NCBI GenBank assembly: GCA_963768085.1
Contig: CAVYGO010000005.1
Coordinates: 1 to 64,000 of the forward strand
Source of the DNA: Pukyongia sp963768085
Lineage (GTDB): Bacteria > Bacteroidota > Bacteroidia > Flavobacteriales > Flavobacteriaceae
Direction of reading: 5' to 3'
Length of the DNA stretch: 64,000 nt
Shown: positions 18,224 to 27,588 of the stretch, piece after piece
How the letters are laid out: each line of letters opens with the position of its first letter
How positions within the stretch are numbered: position 1 is the first letter of the stretch
Made by a program: the position numbers and the translations under genes
The notes under the pieces: model-generated
What the model saw: only the letters and a program-made list of their open reading frames with translations
Told to the model about the DNA's origin: nothing
Databases searched by the model: none

Positions 18224-19451
18224 GCTTTTCAAAAGAATCAATTTCTATACCGACCGTGTCCCCGGTTTTGAACTTAAGCGTTTTGAATTTTTTTACCGTC
18301 TTTTCGTGCTTATCCATTCGCCAGAATACGGACCACATCGGGTTGCGAACTGTATCAATCCCATAGGCATCATGCCCGCAAAGATTTAGCCTGAATTTAT
18401 CTTTGGCGATCAGGGTGTCGGTTTCGGATAAAAAATAATCGATTTTATACAAATTGTCATGAAGGGCCCGGGACAGTTTGGCCTGCATTTCCGGATAGTC
18501 TTCCAGATAGTGGTTGGCAATCTGGTAAAGTTCTTCCGGTTCCTGAATCGACAGGCCCAGCACGCAGAACCGGTGATGTTTCAATGAGAAGGCCTCAAGT
18601 TCCGCCTGGTAGAGGGTGATAATCTCTAGTATTTCTTCAAGGGTCGGTTTTGAATCTCCATTGCCCAGAACAAATTCTTCACATTTGCTGATAATGTTTA
18701 AATAAAAAGTTTTATTGTCCATTACGTATACCGGCCGTTCACGGAAGTTATGGTTCTTTCGAACCCTGCGAACCCCGTCAACTTGGACGGATCTCTCCTC
18801 CAGTTTAAGTTCAATGGGTTCGATGTGAGAGATATCTTTGGCCTGAACAACATAGATTTCACCGTGTTCGGAAATCACATATTCGATTTCACACTGATAG
18901 CCCAGATACTTCTGAATGTCTTCTGATAATTGCAGCAGGCGGATGTCATGCGGAGTCCGGGTTATATAGGGTTCACGCTGAATTTTATGGCTCCGATCGC
19001 GAGAGTAGCCGAATTCCCAGAGATTTCCAATCATTTTTGCCATGGCGCTCGCACCGCTGATAAACGGCATGACGATCACCCCCATATTCTCCATATCAAT
19101 ATCAGGGGCATTGCTGAATTTTTGTTGCCTCCGAATTGAGAGCTGTTTGGCCGTTTTGGCCAAATTAATGATTTTTTTCCTGGCATATTTGATTCCTCCC
19201 AGGTCGGCATAGATCTCCAGAGAGTCGAAGGTACCGCCCTTGAAGTATTGCTCTTTCGGGTGGGCACTGCGGGCAATGACTTTAAAGCTTTCACGGTGTC
19301 GATCCAGGAAAGCCTCCAGGGCCTCAAAATTCTGATTTTTAAAGTCATCTGCTGAAACGTAAATAAAATCGGGGACATTGAATCCACCTTGTGATAGGCG
19401 ATTCAACAATTCAGCTTTTTCAGGTACGACGGTTTCCATTGGCGTTCTCAA
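18204..19451 (-). CDS. PEP/pyruvate-binding-domain protein (PPDK/PpsA N-terminal-like)
   Basis: The 415-residue protein has an ATP-grasp-like nucleotide-binding domain similar to the N-terminal domain of PEP synthase and pyruvate phosphate dikinase: FKVIARSAHPKEQYFKGGTF around residues 55-75, GVIVMPFISG, and an E-x-E-Y segment with VVQAKDI. The phosphohistidine and C-terminal barrel domains are absent. Stand-alone versions often transfer phosphate to unusual partners; the substrate is unknown here. It converges on the hypothetical gene, overlapping by 20 bases. Confidence 0.7.
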   Translation of the reverse strand: MRTPMETVVPEKAELLNRLSQGGFNVPDFIYVSADDFKNQNFEALEAFLDRHRESFKVIARSAHPKEQYFKGGTFDSLEIYADLGGIKYARKKIINLAKTAKQLSIRRQQKFSNAPDIDMENMGVIVMPFISGASAMAKMIGNLWEFGYSRDRSHKIQREPYITRTPHDIRLLQLSEDIQKYLGYQCEIEYVISEHGEIYVVQAKDISHIEPIELKLEERSVQVDGVRRVRKNHNFRERPVYVMDNKTFYLNIISKCEEFVLGNGDSKPTLEEILEIITLYQAELEAFSLKHHRFCVLGLSIQEPEELYQIANHYLEDYPEMQAKLSRALHDNLYKIDYFLSETDTLIAKDKFRLNLCGHDAYGIDTVRNPMWSVFWRMDKHEKTVKKFKTLKFKTGDTVGIEIDSFEKPIVYRL

Positions 19452-19695
19452 TAAGACTTATTTTTTGATCCGCAGCGGGTATTCAGGGTTCTTTAAAACA
19501 TTGCCCTAACATTGGCGTAATGTTCATACACGGTAAGTACTGGTGAATATAAATACTTTTTTACCGGTGTCAAACTACGGCTAACCAAGAGGTGTGATCA
19601 TAAAATTAATCTTGACCATGAAGATCGATAATCGTAAAACTGATTGATAACTCAATCAATTTTTCGATCACGAGGCCGAGGACTTCTCAGTTTAG

Positions 19696-21828
19696 ATGAA
19701 AAACATCTTTTCACATGTCGAATGGCTGCAAGGTTATGGCGGCACCGACCTGAAAATGGATATTTTGGCGGGTCTGACAGTGGCACTGGTGCTCATCCCC
19801 CAATCCATGGCCTACGCCGAACTTGCCGGACTGCCGCCCTATTATGGGTTGTACGCGTCTTTTCTGCCGCCGATGATCGCAGCCCTGTTCGGCTCCAGCC
19901 GCCAGCTGGCCACCGGGCCGGTGGCGGTGGTTTCGCTTCTAACCGCTGCAACCCTTGAGCCCCTGGCCACAGCCGGAAGCCAACACTACATTGCTTATGC
20001 TATTTTGCTGGCCCTTCTGATCGGCGTCTTTCAATTCGTCCTCGGTGTGCTCAAATTAGGACTGGTCGTCAATTTCATCTCCCATCCGGTGGTAAACGGT
20101 TTTACCAATGCGGCTGCTCTTATCATCGCTTCATCTCAGCTTCCCAAACTATTCGGTGTCCATATCGACAAGACCCCGCATCACTATGAAATGATCTACG
20201 CAATTATTAAAGCCGCCGGACATTACATGCACTGGCCCACCCTGTTCATGGCAGCGCTGGCCTTTGTCACCATGTATGGATTCAAACGGGTGCTACCGCG
20301 GGCTCCCAATGTCCTCGCGGCGGTTGCCGCTACCACAGTTCTCTCCTGGAGCCTTGGGTTTGAAAACAACATTGCTGTGGATATTGTGGCCGTCCACTCA
20401 GAACAAGTCAAACAGGCGGTTACAAAATACAACAACACCATCGGATCCATCACGGGCATGACCGAAAAAAGAGCAGAACTGATACAGACACTCAATGTGG
20501 ACCGGGCTGCGTTGGATTCGCACGTAATACTCGACACTAGGCATGCGGCGGAGCGCATAGCCTTGCGAATCGAACAATATAAAGAGGACGCCGCCGACTA
20601 CCGCAAGCAGATACGCAGCTTCCTTTTTGGGGCTGTCAGAGATAAGGACGGCGTACTTGCGTTTTATCCGATCAACAAAAATGCCGGCCACGCTGAAGGT
20701 GACGGCCGCATCTGGCGCCTTAAAGTAGGGAATACGCCCCTACAAACGGGCCGTTTACAAATGATCGGCGGCGGCGAAGTGGTCGGCAATATACCCCGGG
20801 GACTACCTTCATTTTCGCTGCCCCATATTGATTATCATATTATCATGCATCTTTTGCCCTTTGTGGTCATCATATCACTGCTGGGCTTTATGGAGGCTAT
20901 TTCCGTTGCCAAGGCAATGGCCGCCAAGACCGGCCAGAGGCTTGATCCCAACCGGGAGCTCATCGGTCAGGGCCTGGCCAATATTTGTGGTTCAGTCACT
21001 AAAAGTTACCCGATTTCCGGTTCTTTTTCCAGATCGGCCGTCAACCTTCAGTCCGGAGCCGTCTCCGGTTTATCCAGTGTCTTCACCAGCCTGACGGTGG
21101 TAGTAGTGCTATTGGTTCTGACGCCGCTTTTCTACCACCTGCCCCAATCGGTATTGGCGGCAATTATCATGATGGCAGTCGTAGGGCTGATAAATGTCAA
21201 AGGCTTCATCCATGCCTGGCAGGCTCAGTGGTACGATGGTGCGATCTCTATCATTACCTTTATGTGTACCCTGGCATTCGCACCTCACCTGGACCGGGGC
21301 ATCATGATAGGCGTCGGCCTGTCCATCCTCGTTTTCCTTTATAAAAGCATGCGTCCTAAAATTGTCGATCTGTCCCTGGACGTCGACCGCACCCTTCATG
21401 ACGCTGTCGCCAGCGGCTTGCAGGAATGCCGCTATATTGACGTGGTTCGCTTTGATGGACCTCTATTTTTCGCGAACGCTAGTTACCTCGAAGACCAGAT
21501 TAGAAACCGCCGGCAGTCGAAATCAGATCTCAAACACATTATCATTTCGGCCGGCAGTATCAGTGATATTGACTCATCCGGAGAAGAAGCCTTATCTTTA
21601 ACTGTGGATCGGGTCAGAAGCGCCGGAATTGATATTTCCTTGAGCGCCGTGAACCGTTCCGTCATGAAAGTATTCAGGCAAACCCATTTGCTCGTGAAAA
21701 TCGGCGAGGATCATATCTATCCGACCATTGAAAAGGCCATTTCCGCCATTCACGCCCAAACCCACACGGGCGGAGAGGAAATAAATTGTCCGTTGACGAG
21801 CGTATGTCGCAACAGCCTGTCAACTTAA
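19696..21828 (+). CDS. SulP family anion transporter with STAS domain and large hydrophilic insert
   Basis: The 710-residue membrane protein has the SulP signature near the N-terminus (IPQSMAYAELAGLPPYYGLYA), about 10-12 membrane spans, and a cytoplasmic STAS domain (about 555-690) with DSSGEEAL at the usual phosphorylatable site. A ~140-residue hydrophilic, partly helical insert (about 230-375) splits the membrane domain. SulP proteins carry sulfate, bicarbonate or similar anions. It heads a plus-strand run of signalling genes, with a receiver-fusion gene 16 bases downstream, suggesting coupled control of anion uptake. Confidence 0.88.
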   Translation: MKNIFSHVEWLQGYGGTDLKMDILAGLTVALVLIPQSMAYAELAGLPPYYGLYASFLPPMIAALFGSSRQLATGPVAVVSLLTAATLEPLATAGSQHYIAYAILLALLIGVFQFVLGVLKLGLVVNFISHPVVNGFTNAAALIIASSQLPKLFGVHIDKTPHHYEMIYAIIKAAGHYMHWPTLFMAALAFVTMYGFKRVLPRAPNVLAAVAATTVLSWSLGFENNIAVDIVAVHSEQVKQAVTKYNNTIGSITGMTEKRAELIQTLNVDRAALDSHVILDTRHAAERIALRIEQYKEDAADYRKQIRSFLFGAVRDKDGVLAFYPINKNAGHAEGDGRIWRLKVGNTPLQTGRLQMIGGGEVVGNIPRGLPSFSLPHIDYHIIMHLLPFVVIISLLGFMEAISVAKAMAAKTGQRLDPNRELIGQGLANICGSVTKSYPISGSFSRSAVNLQSGAVSGLSSVFTSLTVVVVLLVLTPLFYHLPQSVLAAIIMMAVVGLINVKGFIHAWQAQWYDGAISIITFMCTLAFAPHLDRGIMIGVGLSILVFLYKSMRPKIVDLSLDVDRTLHDAVASGLQECRYIDVVRFDGPLFFANASYLEDQIRNRRQSKSDLKHIIISAGSISDIDSSGEEALSLTVDRVRSAGIDISLSAVNRSVMKVFRQTHLLVKIGEDHIYPTIEKAISAIHAQTHTGGEEINCPLTSVCRNSLST

Positions 21829-21844
21829 TAAAGGGAGAATTTAA

Positions 21845-23071
21845 ATGCCGATCATTACCATATTCAGCGGCGGTTTCTGTCAGGAAGATCCTGTTGTCCG
21901 TGAGGTTATTGCCCGCACAGGATACCGGCAAATCAGCGACGACGAAATTGTCGCTGAAGCAAGCCGGCGCTCAGAAATGGCGCAAAGCAAAATTAAGCTG
22001 GCCTTCTCAGCCAAGACATCGGTGTTCAATAAATTCACCCTCGAAAAAGAGCGATCCCTGGCCTATATCAAACTGGCGGTTGCCGATTTGATCAGCACTG
22101 ACAACGCTTTAATCACTTGCTTTTCCGGACAGCTTGTCCCTACAGCCGTCAGCCATACCCTCAGGGTGTGTTTGATTGCACCCATAAAGTACCGAACTGA
22201 TGCTGCAGCCAAGCAGCAGGGTATATCGGAAAAAGAGGCCGCCAAGCTTGTTCAAAGGCGCGAAGAAGATTGTTCATTCTGGATTGACTCTCTTTTTGGT
22301 AACAGTGATCCCTGGGATCCCGATCTTTATGATATTGTCATTCCGGTAGATAAAATGCCGGTGCAGGCTGCGGCAGCCCTCATATTCGAAAATGCCGCCA
22401 AGGACATCGTCCAACAGACAACCGAATCAAAGCAGGCGCTGCAGGATTTCCGGCTGGCGGCTGAAACAGAGGTCGCTCTGGTTCAGCAAGGACATACCGT
22501 CGAGGCTAGCGCTAAAAACGGCGCCATTACGTTGACCATCAACAAACATGTACTCAGGCTCAACCGGCTTCAGGAAGAACTCAAATCAATCGCCGAACCG
22601 ATTGCCGGAGTTAAATCGGTGGAAACCAAAATCGGCAAGGATTTTCACAAAACCGATATCTATCGTAAACACAATTTTAAAATGCCGTCCAAAGTGCTGC
22701 TGATTGACGATGAACGCGAATTCGTTCAAACGCTGTCGGAACGACTGATGATGCGGGATATGGGTTCGGCCATCGCCTATGACGGCGAGTCGGCGCTTAG
22801 CCTGATCAAAGAGGATGAACCGGAAGTCATCATTGTCGATCTTAAAATGCCAGGTGTTGATGGCTTGGAGGTTTTGCGGAAAGTGAAAGAAACACGCCCG
22901 GAGATCGAGGTCATCATTCTGACCGGACACGGTCATGAAGCAGACCGGCAGTTATGTATGGAGCTCGGTGCGTTTGCCTACCTGCAAAAACCTTTAGACA
23001 TCAATGTCCTCAGCGAAACGATTCAAAAAGCCAACGAAAAAATTCGGCACAAGAAGGACAAGAAGGATTGA
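21845..23071 (+). CDS. Cytidylate-kinase-like / BON-like / response-regulator receiver fusion
   Basis: The 408-residue protein has three parts. Residues 1-185 resemble the cytidylate-kinase-like domain, but the P-loop is degenerate (FSGGFCQED at 7-15, no GK[ST]). Residues about 205-265 look like a small BON-type fold (HTVEASAKNGAITLTI, IAGVKSVET). Residues 283-400 are a full receiver domain with acidic pocket D288/D289, phospho-acceptor D332 (VDLKMPG), T360 and K382. The likely role is a phosphorylation-controlled switch with a nucleotide or ligand-sensing head. It follows the SulP gene by 16 bases with a GGGAGAA ribosome site, and precedes two kinase genes. Confidence 0.75.
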   Translation: MPIITIFSGGFCQEDPVVREVIARTGYRQISDDEIVAEASRRSEMAQSKIKLAFSAKTSVFNKFTLEKERSLAYIKLAVADLISTDNALITCFSGQLVPTAVSHTLRVCLIAPIKYRTDAAAKQQGISEKEAAKLVQRREEDCSFWIDSLFGNSDPWDPDLYDIVIPVDKMPVQAAAALIFENAAKDIVQQTTESKQALQDFRLAAETEVALVQQGHTVEASAKNGAITLTINKHVLRLNRLQEELKSIAEPIAGVKSVETKIGKDFHKTDIYRKHNFKMPSKVLLIDDEREFVQTLSERLMMRDMGSAIAYDGESALSLIKEDEPEVIIVDLKMPGVDGLEVLRKVKETRPEIEVIILTGHGHEADRQLCMELGAFAYLQKPLDINVLSETIQKANEKIRHKKDKKD

Positions 23072-23086
23072 GGATATTTAATTGAG

Positions 23087-23220
23087 AAAATGAGCTAAAA
23101 TTTGAAATGAACTAAAATGAGCTAAAATTGTGGTATTCTGTCAATTTTATATAAACAGAAAGAGCGTAGCGTTTCCTTAATTTTAGTCATTTTAGGCATT
23201 TTAGATCACTTTAGGCATTC
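23087..23220. repeat. TGAxCTAAAAT repeat with inverted partner; includes 23-bp repeat copy 2
   Basis: The left part has ATGAGCTAAAAT units (23087-23130). The right part (23179-23220) is their approximate reverse complement (ATTTTAGTCATTTTAGGCAT...), so the whole can fold. Bases 23195-23217 are identical to 15381-15403. It lies between the fusion gene and the sensor kinase. Confidence 0.5.
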
Positions 23221-23281
23221 GTTTATTCCGCAATATCAGTTTATTATAATAAACGTCTAAATTACATGCATGGTTTAAAAC

Positions 23282-25045
23282 ATGTCTATACTTAAAAAAT
23301 TTAAACCCGCTTTCCTGGATCACAAAGACGTCACCGCCGGGCCGTACAAACACCACTTCGACTTCCTGCGAATCTGGAAGCGGGCGGTTCTGGTGACGGC
23401 GACCGTAGCGCTCGTGCCCTTAATCATCTGGGCCCTTTCCGGATACCGGCTTACCATGGAAACCATTGAGTCGGAACTCGTGCTGCGCACGTCCCAGCTT
23501 GTTTCGAATTCCTGGCGATCGGTTTCCTTGTTTCTGACCGAACGCAGATCGGTGCTCGATTTTATTGCCCATGATAATAGTCTGGAAACCTTGAAGGACC
23601 CTGCCCGCCTGGCCGGCATTCTGGAGAACCTCAATCAACGATTTGGTGGTTTCATCGATTTGGGTGTTATCGACAGCAGCGGCAAACAGATATCCCACGC
23701 CGGCTCGCATCAAATGGAAGGCCTGGATTATAACCGGCAACACTGGTTTCGTGAAGTCCTCAACCGTGGTGTCTATATCAGCGAAGTGGTCACGGGACCA
23801 CGCAACGAACCCCATGTTGATTTCGCGGTCAAGCGCGAATCGGCGGACGGCTCCTATTTCGTGTTGCATGCGGTTTTAAAGCCGGAACAGCTCACGGAAT
23901 CCATCGCCCAAATAGAGGTTGGCGCCAGGGGAGATCTTTTTATTATCAACCGTGATGGTGTGTTGCAGACCCCTTCCCGTTATTATGGACCGGTCTTTAA
24001 TAAAATTTCAATGGCGCTTCCGGAATACTCTCCCAAGGCGCGGGTTTTCGAAAGCATCAATGATAAAAACGATCGAATCGTCATCGGTTATGCCCATATA
24101 CCGGACACCCCTTATATTCTGATAATGATCCAGGAACAAAGCGAACGCATTCAGCCTTGGTATAAAACGACCTGGGCATTTTCGGCAATTCTGGCGGCAA
24201 GCATCATTATGATCCTGCTGGTTACGCTCGGGGTCGCCACGCAGCTGGTCAATCAGATCCACCGTGCCGACCAGGAGAGGGTCGACACGATGCATCAAGT
24301 GGAGTACGCCAACAAGATGGTCTCCCTGGGACGTCTGGCTTCCGGAGTAGCTCATGAAATCAACAACCCGCTGGCCATCATAAACGAGAAGGCCGGCCAC
24401 ATCAAAGACATATTCACGCTGACCGAGACCTATGCCAAGAATCCCAAACTCATCAATCTGGTGGATTCGGTGATTTCCACGGTGCAGCGCTGCGCGGCCG
24501 TTACCAGAGGGCTTTTGAATTTTGCCCGGCACCTCAATCTGAGCGTCCAGACCATCGATTTAAAGGAAATCATCGACGAGGTTAAAAGTGTTTTATCCAA
24601 AGATGCCGAATACAGATCCATTACCGTCGGAGTGCAGGTATCGGAAAATTTTCCGCAGTTTGAGAGTGATCGCGGCAAACTGGAGCAGGTATTTTTTAAT
24701 TTGTTTAACAACGCCATCGGTGCCATGAAGGATGGCGGTCACCTCGAAATTACAGCTGCGCAAGAAAGCCAGAATTTTATTACGATATCGTTTGCTGATA
24801 ACGGTCCCGGCATACCGCAGTCTGATTTGAAGCACATTTTCGATCCGTTTTTTTATTCCAAGGCAAGAAAGGACGGAAGCGGCGTGAGCTTATCGGTGAC
24901 CTATGCCCTGGTTCAGGAAATCGGGGGGACCATCAGCGTTGAAAGCAAACCCGGCAAAGGGACCAGTTTCAATATTAGAATACCGCTTGATATGGACGAA
25001 AAAAGCGCAAAGGATTCTTCTACAGAACCTAAAATGGAAAATTAA
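23282..25045 (+). CDS. Membrane sensor histidine kinase with periplasmic Cache domain
   Basis: The 587-residue protein has TM1 (about 34-53), a Cache-type periplasmic sensor (about 56-290; DLGVIDSSGKQISHAG and HIPDTPYILIM segments), TM2 (about 297-320), a HisKA domain with H358 in SGVAHEINNPLA, and a HATPase domain with an N-box (FNLFNNAIGAM), FADNGPGIP and a modified G2 box (SGVSLSV where GLGLS is usual). It should autophosphorylate in response to an extracytoplasmic ligand. Likely targets are the receiver fusion upstream and the receiver-only proteins downstream. Confidence 0.88.
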   Translation: MSILKKFKPAFLDHKDVTAGPYKHHFDFLRIWKRAVLVTATVALVPLIIWALSGYRLTMETIESELVLRTSQLVSNSWRSVSLFLTERRSVLDFIAHDNSLETLKDPARLAGILENLNQRFGGFIDLGVIDSSGKQISHAGSHQMEGLDYNRQHWFREVLNRGVYISEVVTGPRNEPHVDFAVKRESADGSYFVLHAVLKPEQLTESIAQIEVGARGDLFIINRDGVLQTPSRYYGPVFNKISMALPEYSPKARVFESINDKNDRIVIGYAHIPDTPYILIMIQEQSERIQPWYKTTWAFSAILAASIIMILLVTLGVATQLVNQIHRADQERVDTMHQVEYANKMVSLGRLASGVAHEINNPLAIINEKAGHIKDIFTLTETYAKNPKLINLVDSVISTVQRCAAVTRGLLNFARHLNLSVQTIDLKEIIDEVKSVLSKDAEYRSITVGVQVSENFPQFESDRGKLEQVFFNLFNNAIGAMKDGGHLEITAAQESQNFITISFADNGPGIPQSDLKHIFDPFFYSKARKDGSGVSLSVTYALVQEIGGTISVESKPGKGTSFNIRIPLDMDEKSAKDSSTEPKMEN

Positions 25046-25723
25046 ATGCATGATAAACTAGATGGCATCGGTGAAACCGGTCTTCAATTTTATGGAATAA
25101 TAACGGCTTCGGTATCCCACGAAATTAAAAATGTGCTGGCGATTATCAATGAGAATGCGGGCCTGTTGGAAGACCTTACCTCAATGGCGGACCGGGGGCA
25201 ACCGCTCGTTCCGGCACGGCTCAAAATGATGGCGGCGGCACTGCAAAAACAGATCGGCCGGGCGAACGAAATCCTTAACAACATGAACCGCTTCGCTCAC
25301 AGTATCGACGAAACCGTCGCCGAGGTGGACCTGAATCAAACCCTCGAACTGTTTATGGCCCTGGCAGACAGATTCACCGTCATGCGCGGTGTTAAGGTGG
25401 ATTTGATGCTGCCGGAAAATCCGGTCACCATCCCGACAGCGCCATTTTTTTTATTGAACCTTCTGTGGCTGTGTCTGGATTTTTGCATGTCTGCCGGCAA
25501 CGATGAAAAACGGGTTGAGTTGGTCGCTGAAGAAACAGAAGACGGCGTTCGAATTCGGTTCCGACGGTTGGCGGGTGTTTCTGAAACGATGTTGGAAACT
25601 TTTCCATCGGATCGTGAGAAGGACCTGCTCGCCAAGCTGGCGGCAGATTTGACGAAAGACCCGCAAGGCCAAGAGATTGTTCTTCGATTGTTTAAAAACA
25701 TTGACAATGACTTCAGCCGATAA
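25046..25723 (+). CDS. Histidine-kinase-like protein with HisKA but no recognisable ATPase site
   Basis: The 225-residue soluble protein begins with a HisKA-like H-box (ASVSHEIKNVLAIINENAGLL, phosphorylatable H25), similar to that of the preceding kinase. The rest has the size of an ATPase domain, but no N-box or DxGxG motif can be seen. It may be phosphorylated by the neighbouring kinase, act as a phosphotransfer (Hpt-like) intermediate, or act as a phosphatase or dimer partner. The ATG follows the stop of the sensor kinase directly (TAAATG), so translation is probably coupled. Confidence 0.7.
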   Translation: MHDKLDGIGETGLQFYGIITASVSHEIKNVLAIINENAGLLEDLTSMADRGQPLVPARLKMMAAALQKQIGRANEILNNMNRFAHSIDETVAEVDLNQTLELFMALADRFTVMRGVKVDLMLPENPVTIPTAPFFLLNLLWLCLDFCMSAGNDEKRVELVAEETEDGVRIRFRRLAGVSETMLETFPSDREKDLLAKLAADLTKDPQGQEIVLRLFKNIDNDFSR

Positions 25724-25745
25724 AACCTTTAGCGTAGGCTTTCAC

Positions 25746-25775
25746 GGGTTCTAAGGTTCAGGAGTTCAACGTTCC
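25746..25775. repeat. GGTTC-type dispersed repeat (diverged)
   Basis: GGGTTCTAAGGTTCAGGAG followed by TTCAACGTTCC. A looser copy between the kinase-like gene and the first receiver gene. Confidence 0.45.
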
Positions 25776-25903
25776 ATTCACGTCCCTGGACTGCATTTGG
25801 GATGGGTATTTTCGAGAAAAACGTCAGCGTCGTCAGGCCTAATCTAAAATATGAAGAGAAATTGGCAATCCTTTGACGAATACATTGAAAGGAAGGAAAG
25901 AAA

Positions 25904-26347
25904 ATGAAAGCACGTTTGTTAATTGTAGATGACGAAGATCAGTTTGTTGAGGCATTATCTGAAAGATTGTCTATGCGCACCTATGACGTAACGACTTCCT
26001 TGACCGGAGAGGATGCCATCGAGAAAATAACAAACTACAATTTTGATGTGGTTATCCTTGACGTGCGGTTACCGGGAATTGAAGGAACCGCAGTTCTGCG
26101 CGAAATTAAGAACCTGAAACCATTGACTGAAGTCATCATGCTGACCGGACATGGAACCGTGGAAATGGCCATCGAAGGGATGAAGCTTGGCGCCTTTGAT
26201 TTTCTGATGAAGCCGTGTGAGACTGAAGATTTGATCCTAAAAATCGACAAGGCTCATGACCGCAAGGCCGAACAGGAAGATCGCATCCGGGCAGCCAAAT
26301 TAAGTGGTTTTGCCTCTTCACCGAGGTCTGTTCTAAAGGATGTTTAA
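25904..26347 (+). CDS. Receiver-only response regulator
   Basis: The 147-residue protein is a single CheY-like receiver with acidic residues D9/D10, acceptor D53 (ILDVRLPG), T80 in MLTGHGTVEMA, and K103 in LMKPCE. A short charged C-terminal helix (about 110-130) follows, and there is no output domain. The HGTVEMA segment resembles NtrC-type receivers. It is likely a phospho-relay or protein-binding switch for the kinases just upstream. GAAAGGAAAGAAA precedes the ATG. Confidence 0.88.
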   Translation: MKARLLIVDDEDQFVEALSERLSMRTYDVTTSLTGEDAIEKITNYNFDVVILDVRLPGIEGTAVLREIKNLKPLTEVIMLTGHGTVEMAIEGMKLGAFDFLMKPCETEDLILKIDKAHDRKAEQEDRIRAAKLSGFASSPRSVLKDV

Positions 26348-26509
26348 ATGCTCAACTCGGCCGGATTCAATCGAAGGCCCCTTCTCAACCCGATCCAAAA
26401 GATAAGGATGGAAGTCCCTAACTTTGTAGTGAAAAAACTTTAACAACGAAACGATACCGTATTTTCATATAGCAACCCTTTGAAAATATAATCCCACTGG
26501 AGTAATTTA

Positions 26510-26881
26510 ATGTCCGCCAAGGTTTTACTTATTGACGACGAAAAGGATTTTTTAGATATCATGGCTGAGCGCATGGAGGCCCGGGGCATGGACGTAGCCA
26601 CCGCCACTTCGGCCGAAGATGCCCTTGAAATGCTGCTAACGGATTCCTATGATGCCGTCATCATGGATTTGATGATGCCCGAAATGGACGGTTTTAAGGC
26701 CTTAAAACTATTTAAGGAGACGAAACCCGAGGTACAAATCATCCTGTTGACAGCCAATGTGCCCGAGGAAAAGTGTATTGAGGCCATCAAACTCGGCGCG
26801 ATGCACGTCATTGAAAAACCTGCCGATTTGAACCTCCTCACCCGAAAAATAGAAGAAGCCAAGGCCCTCAGAATAAAATAG
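26510..26881 (+). CDS. Receiver-only response regulator
   Basis: The 123-residue CheY-like protein has acidic residues D9/D10, acceptor D53 (IMDLMMPEMDG), T79 in LLTANV, and K104 in IEKPADL. It ends right after the receiver. It is a neighbour of another receiver-only gene and downstream of two kinase genes, with the same orientation and spacing of about 160 bases. It is the second of three stand-alone receivers in the region. Confidence 0.88.
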   Translation: MSAKVLLIDDEKDFLDIMAERMEARGMDVATATSAEDALEMLLTDSYDAVIMDLMMPEMDGFKALKLFKETKPEVQIILLTANVPEEKCIEAIKLGAMHVIEKPADLNLLTRKIEEAKALRIK

Positions 26882-27039
26882 CTGAAATAATTAAGACCAA
26901 AGCCTATTCCGATCCAGAGTCCTTTCTTGGCGAATATTCAGGTTTTTTCTCCATATGTATCCATTTAAAAATTCCTCTTAAAATATCTTTTGTGTACTAT
27001 CAAATTTCGTATATCCCCCAATACAAACCGGATCCAACA

Positions 27040-27588
27040 TCAACCACCTTTGATTATGTCACAAACTTTGGTGAAAACATCAGACAGCCGCAATATTCCC
27101 AAGACCTTATCACCAGCGGTCACCAGCAGAGAAAGATAAGGATAAACAATCATCTGGTGAATGGCCTCACCCAAGGTTGCATTTTCATCAATATACTCGT
27201 CCTCCGAGGGCGCATGAATTATATCGCCCACCTTCAGCTTGGCGGCCCGTTCACTGAAAAACTGCAAAGGTTCCGTCCAAAGCGCGTTATTTTCAAGCAT
27301 GGACCGGATCAAATCCGGACTAAACCCTGATCGCTCCAGCACGCCTGTACCTTCCACTTTTCCATAATTGGGTTCAAGAGCGATCAGAATATGTTTCATG
27401 GTGATTTTGCTCACAACCTTACCGCTCTCATCCAGCACCAATATGGCACGATGCTTATGCCGCGACGGGTCAAGCGTCATTTGAGCCTTTTCCAAAGCAA
27501 GAATCGCCTCGCGTAAAGTTGCCGTCTCGGAGACCGTTGCATATTCTTCGAGCGGCACCATCAATTCCCTTACCGTTATCGTCCTCAT
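27040..27588 (-). CDS. CBS-pair domain protein
   Basis: The 182-residue protein has two CBS motifs (about 1-75 and 110-180), beginning TVRELMVPLEEYATV and containing HRAILVLDESGKVVSKIT and LLVTAGDKVLGILRLSDVF. CBS pairs bind adenosine nucleotides and act as energy or ionic-strength sensors. It is paralogous to the proteins at 27813 and 39217 and divergent from the former. AGGAGG lies before the ATG. No catalytic domain is attached, so it probably acts on a partner such as the adjacent transporters. Confidence 0.85.
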   Translation of the reverse strand: MRTITVRELMVPLEEYATVSETATLREAILALEKAQMTLDPSRHKHRAILVLDESGKVVSKITMKHILIALEPNYGKVEGTGVLERSGFSPDLIRSMLENNALWTEPLQFFSERAAKLKVGDIIHAPSEDEYIDENATLGEAIHQMIVYPYLSLLVTAGDKVLGILRLSDVFTKVCDIIKGG

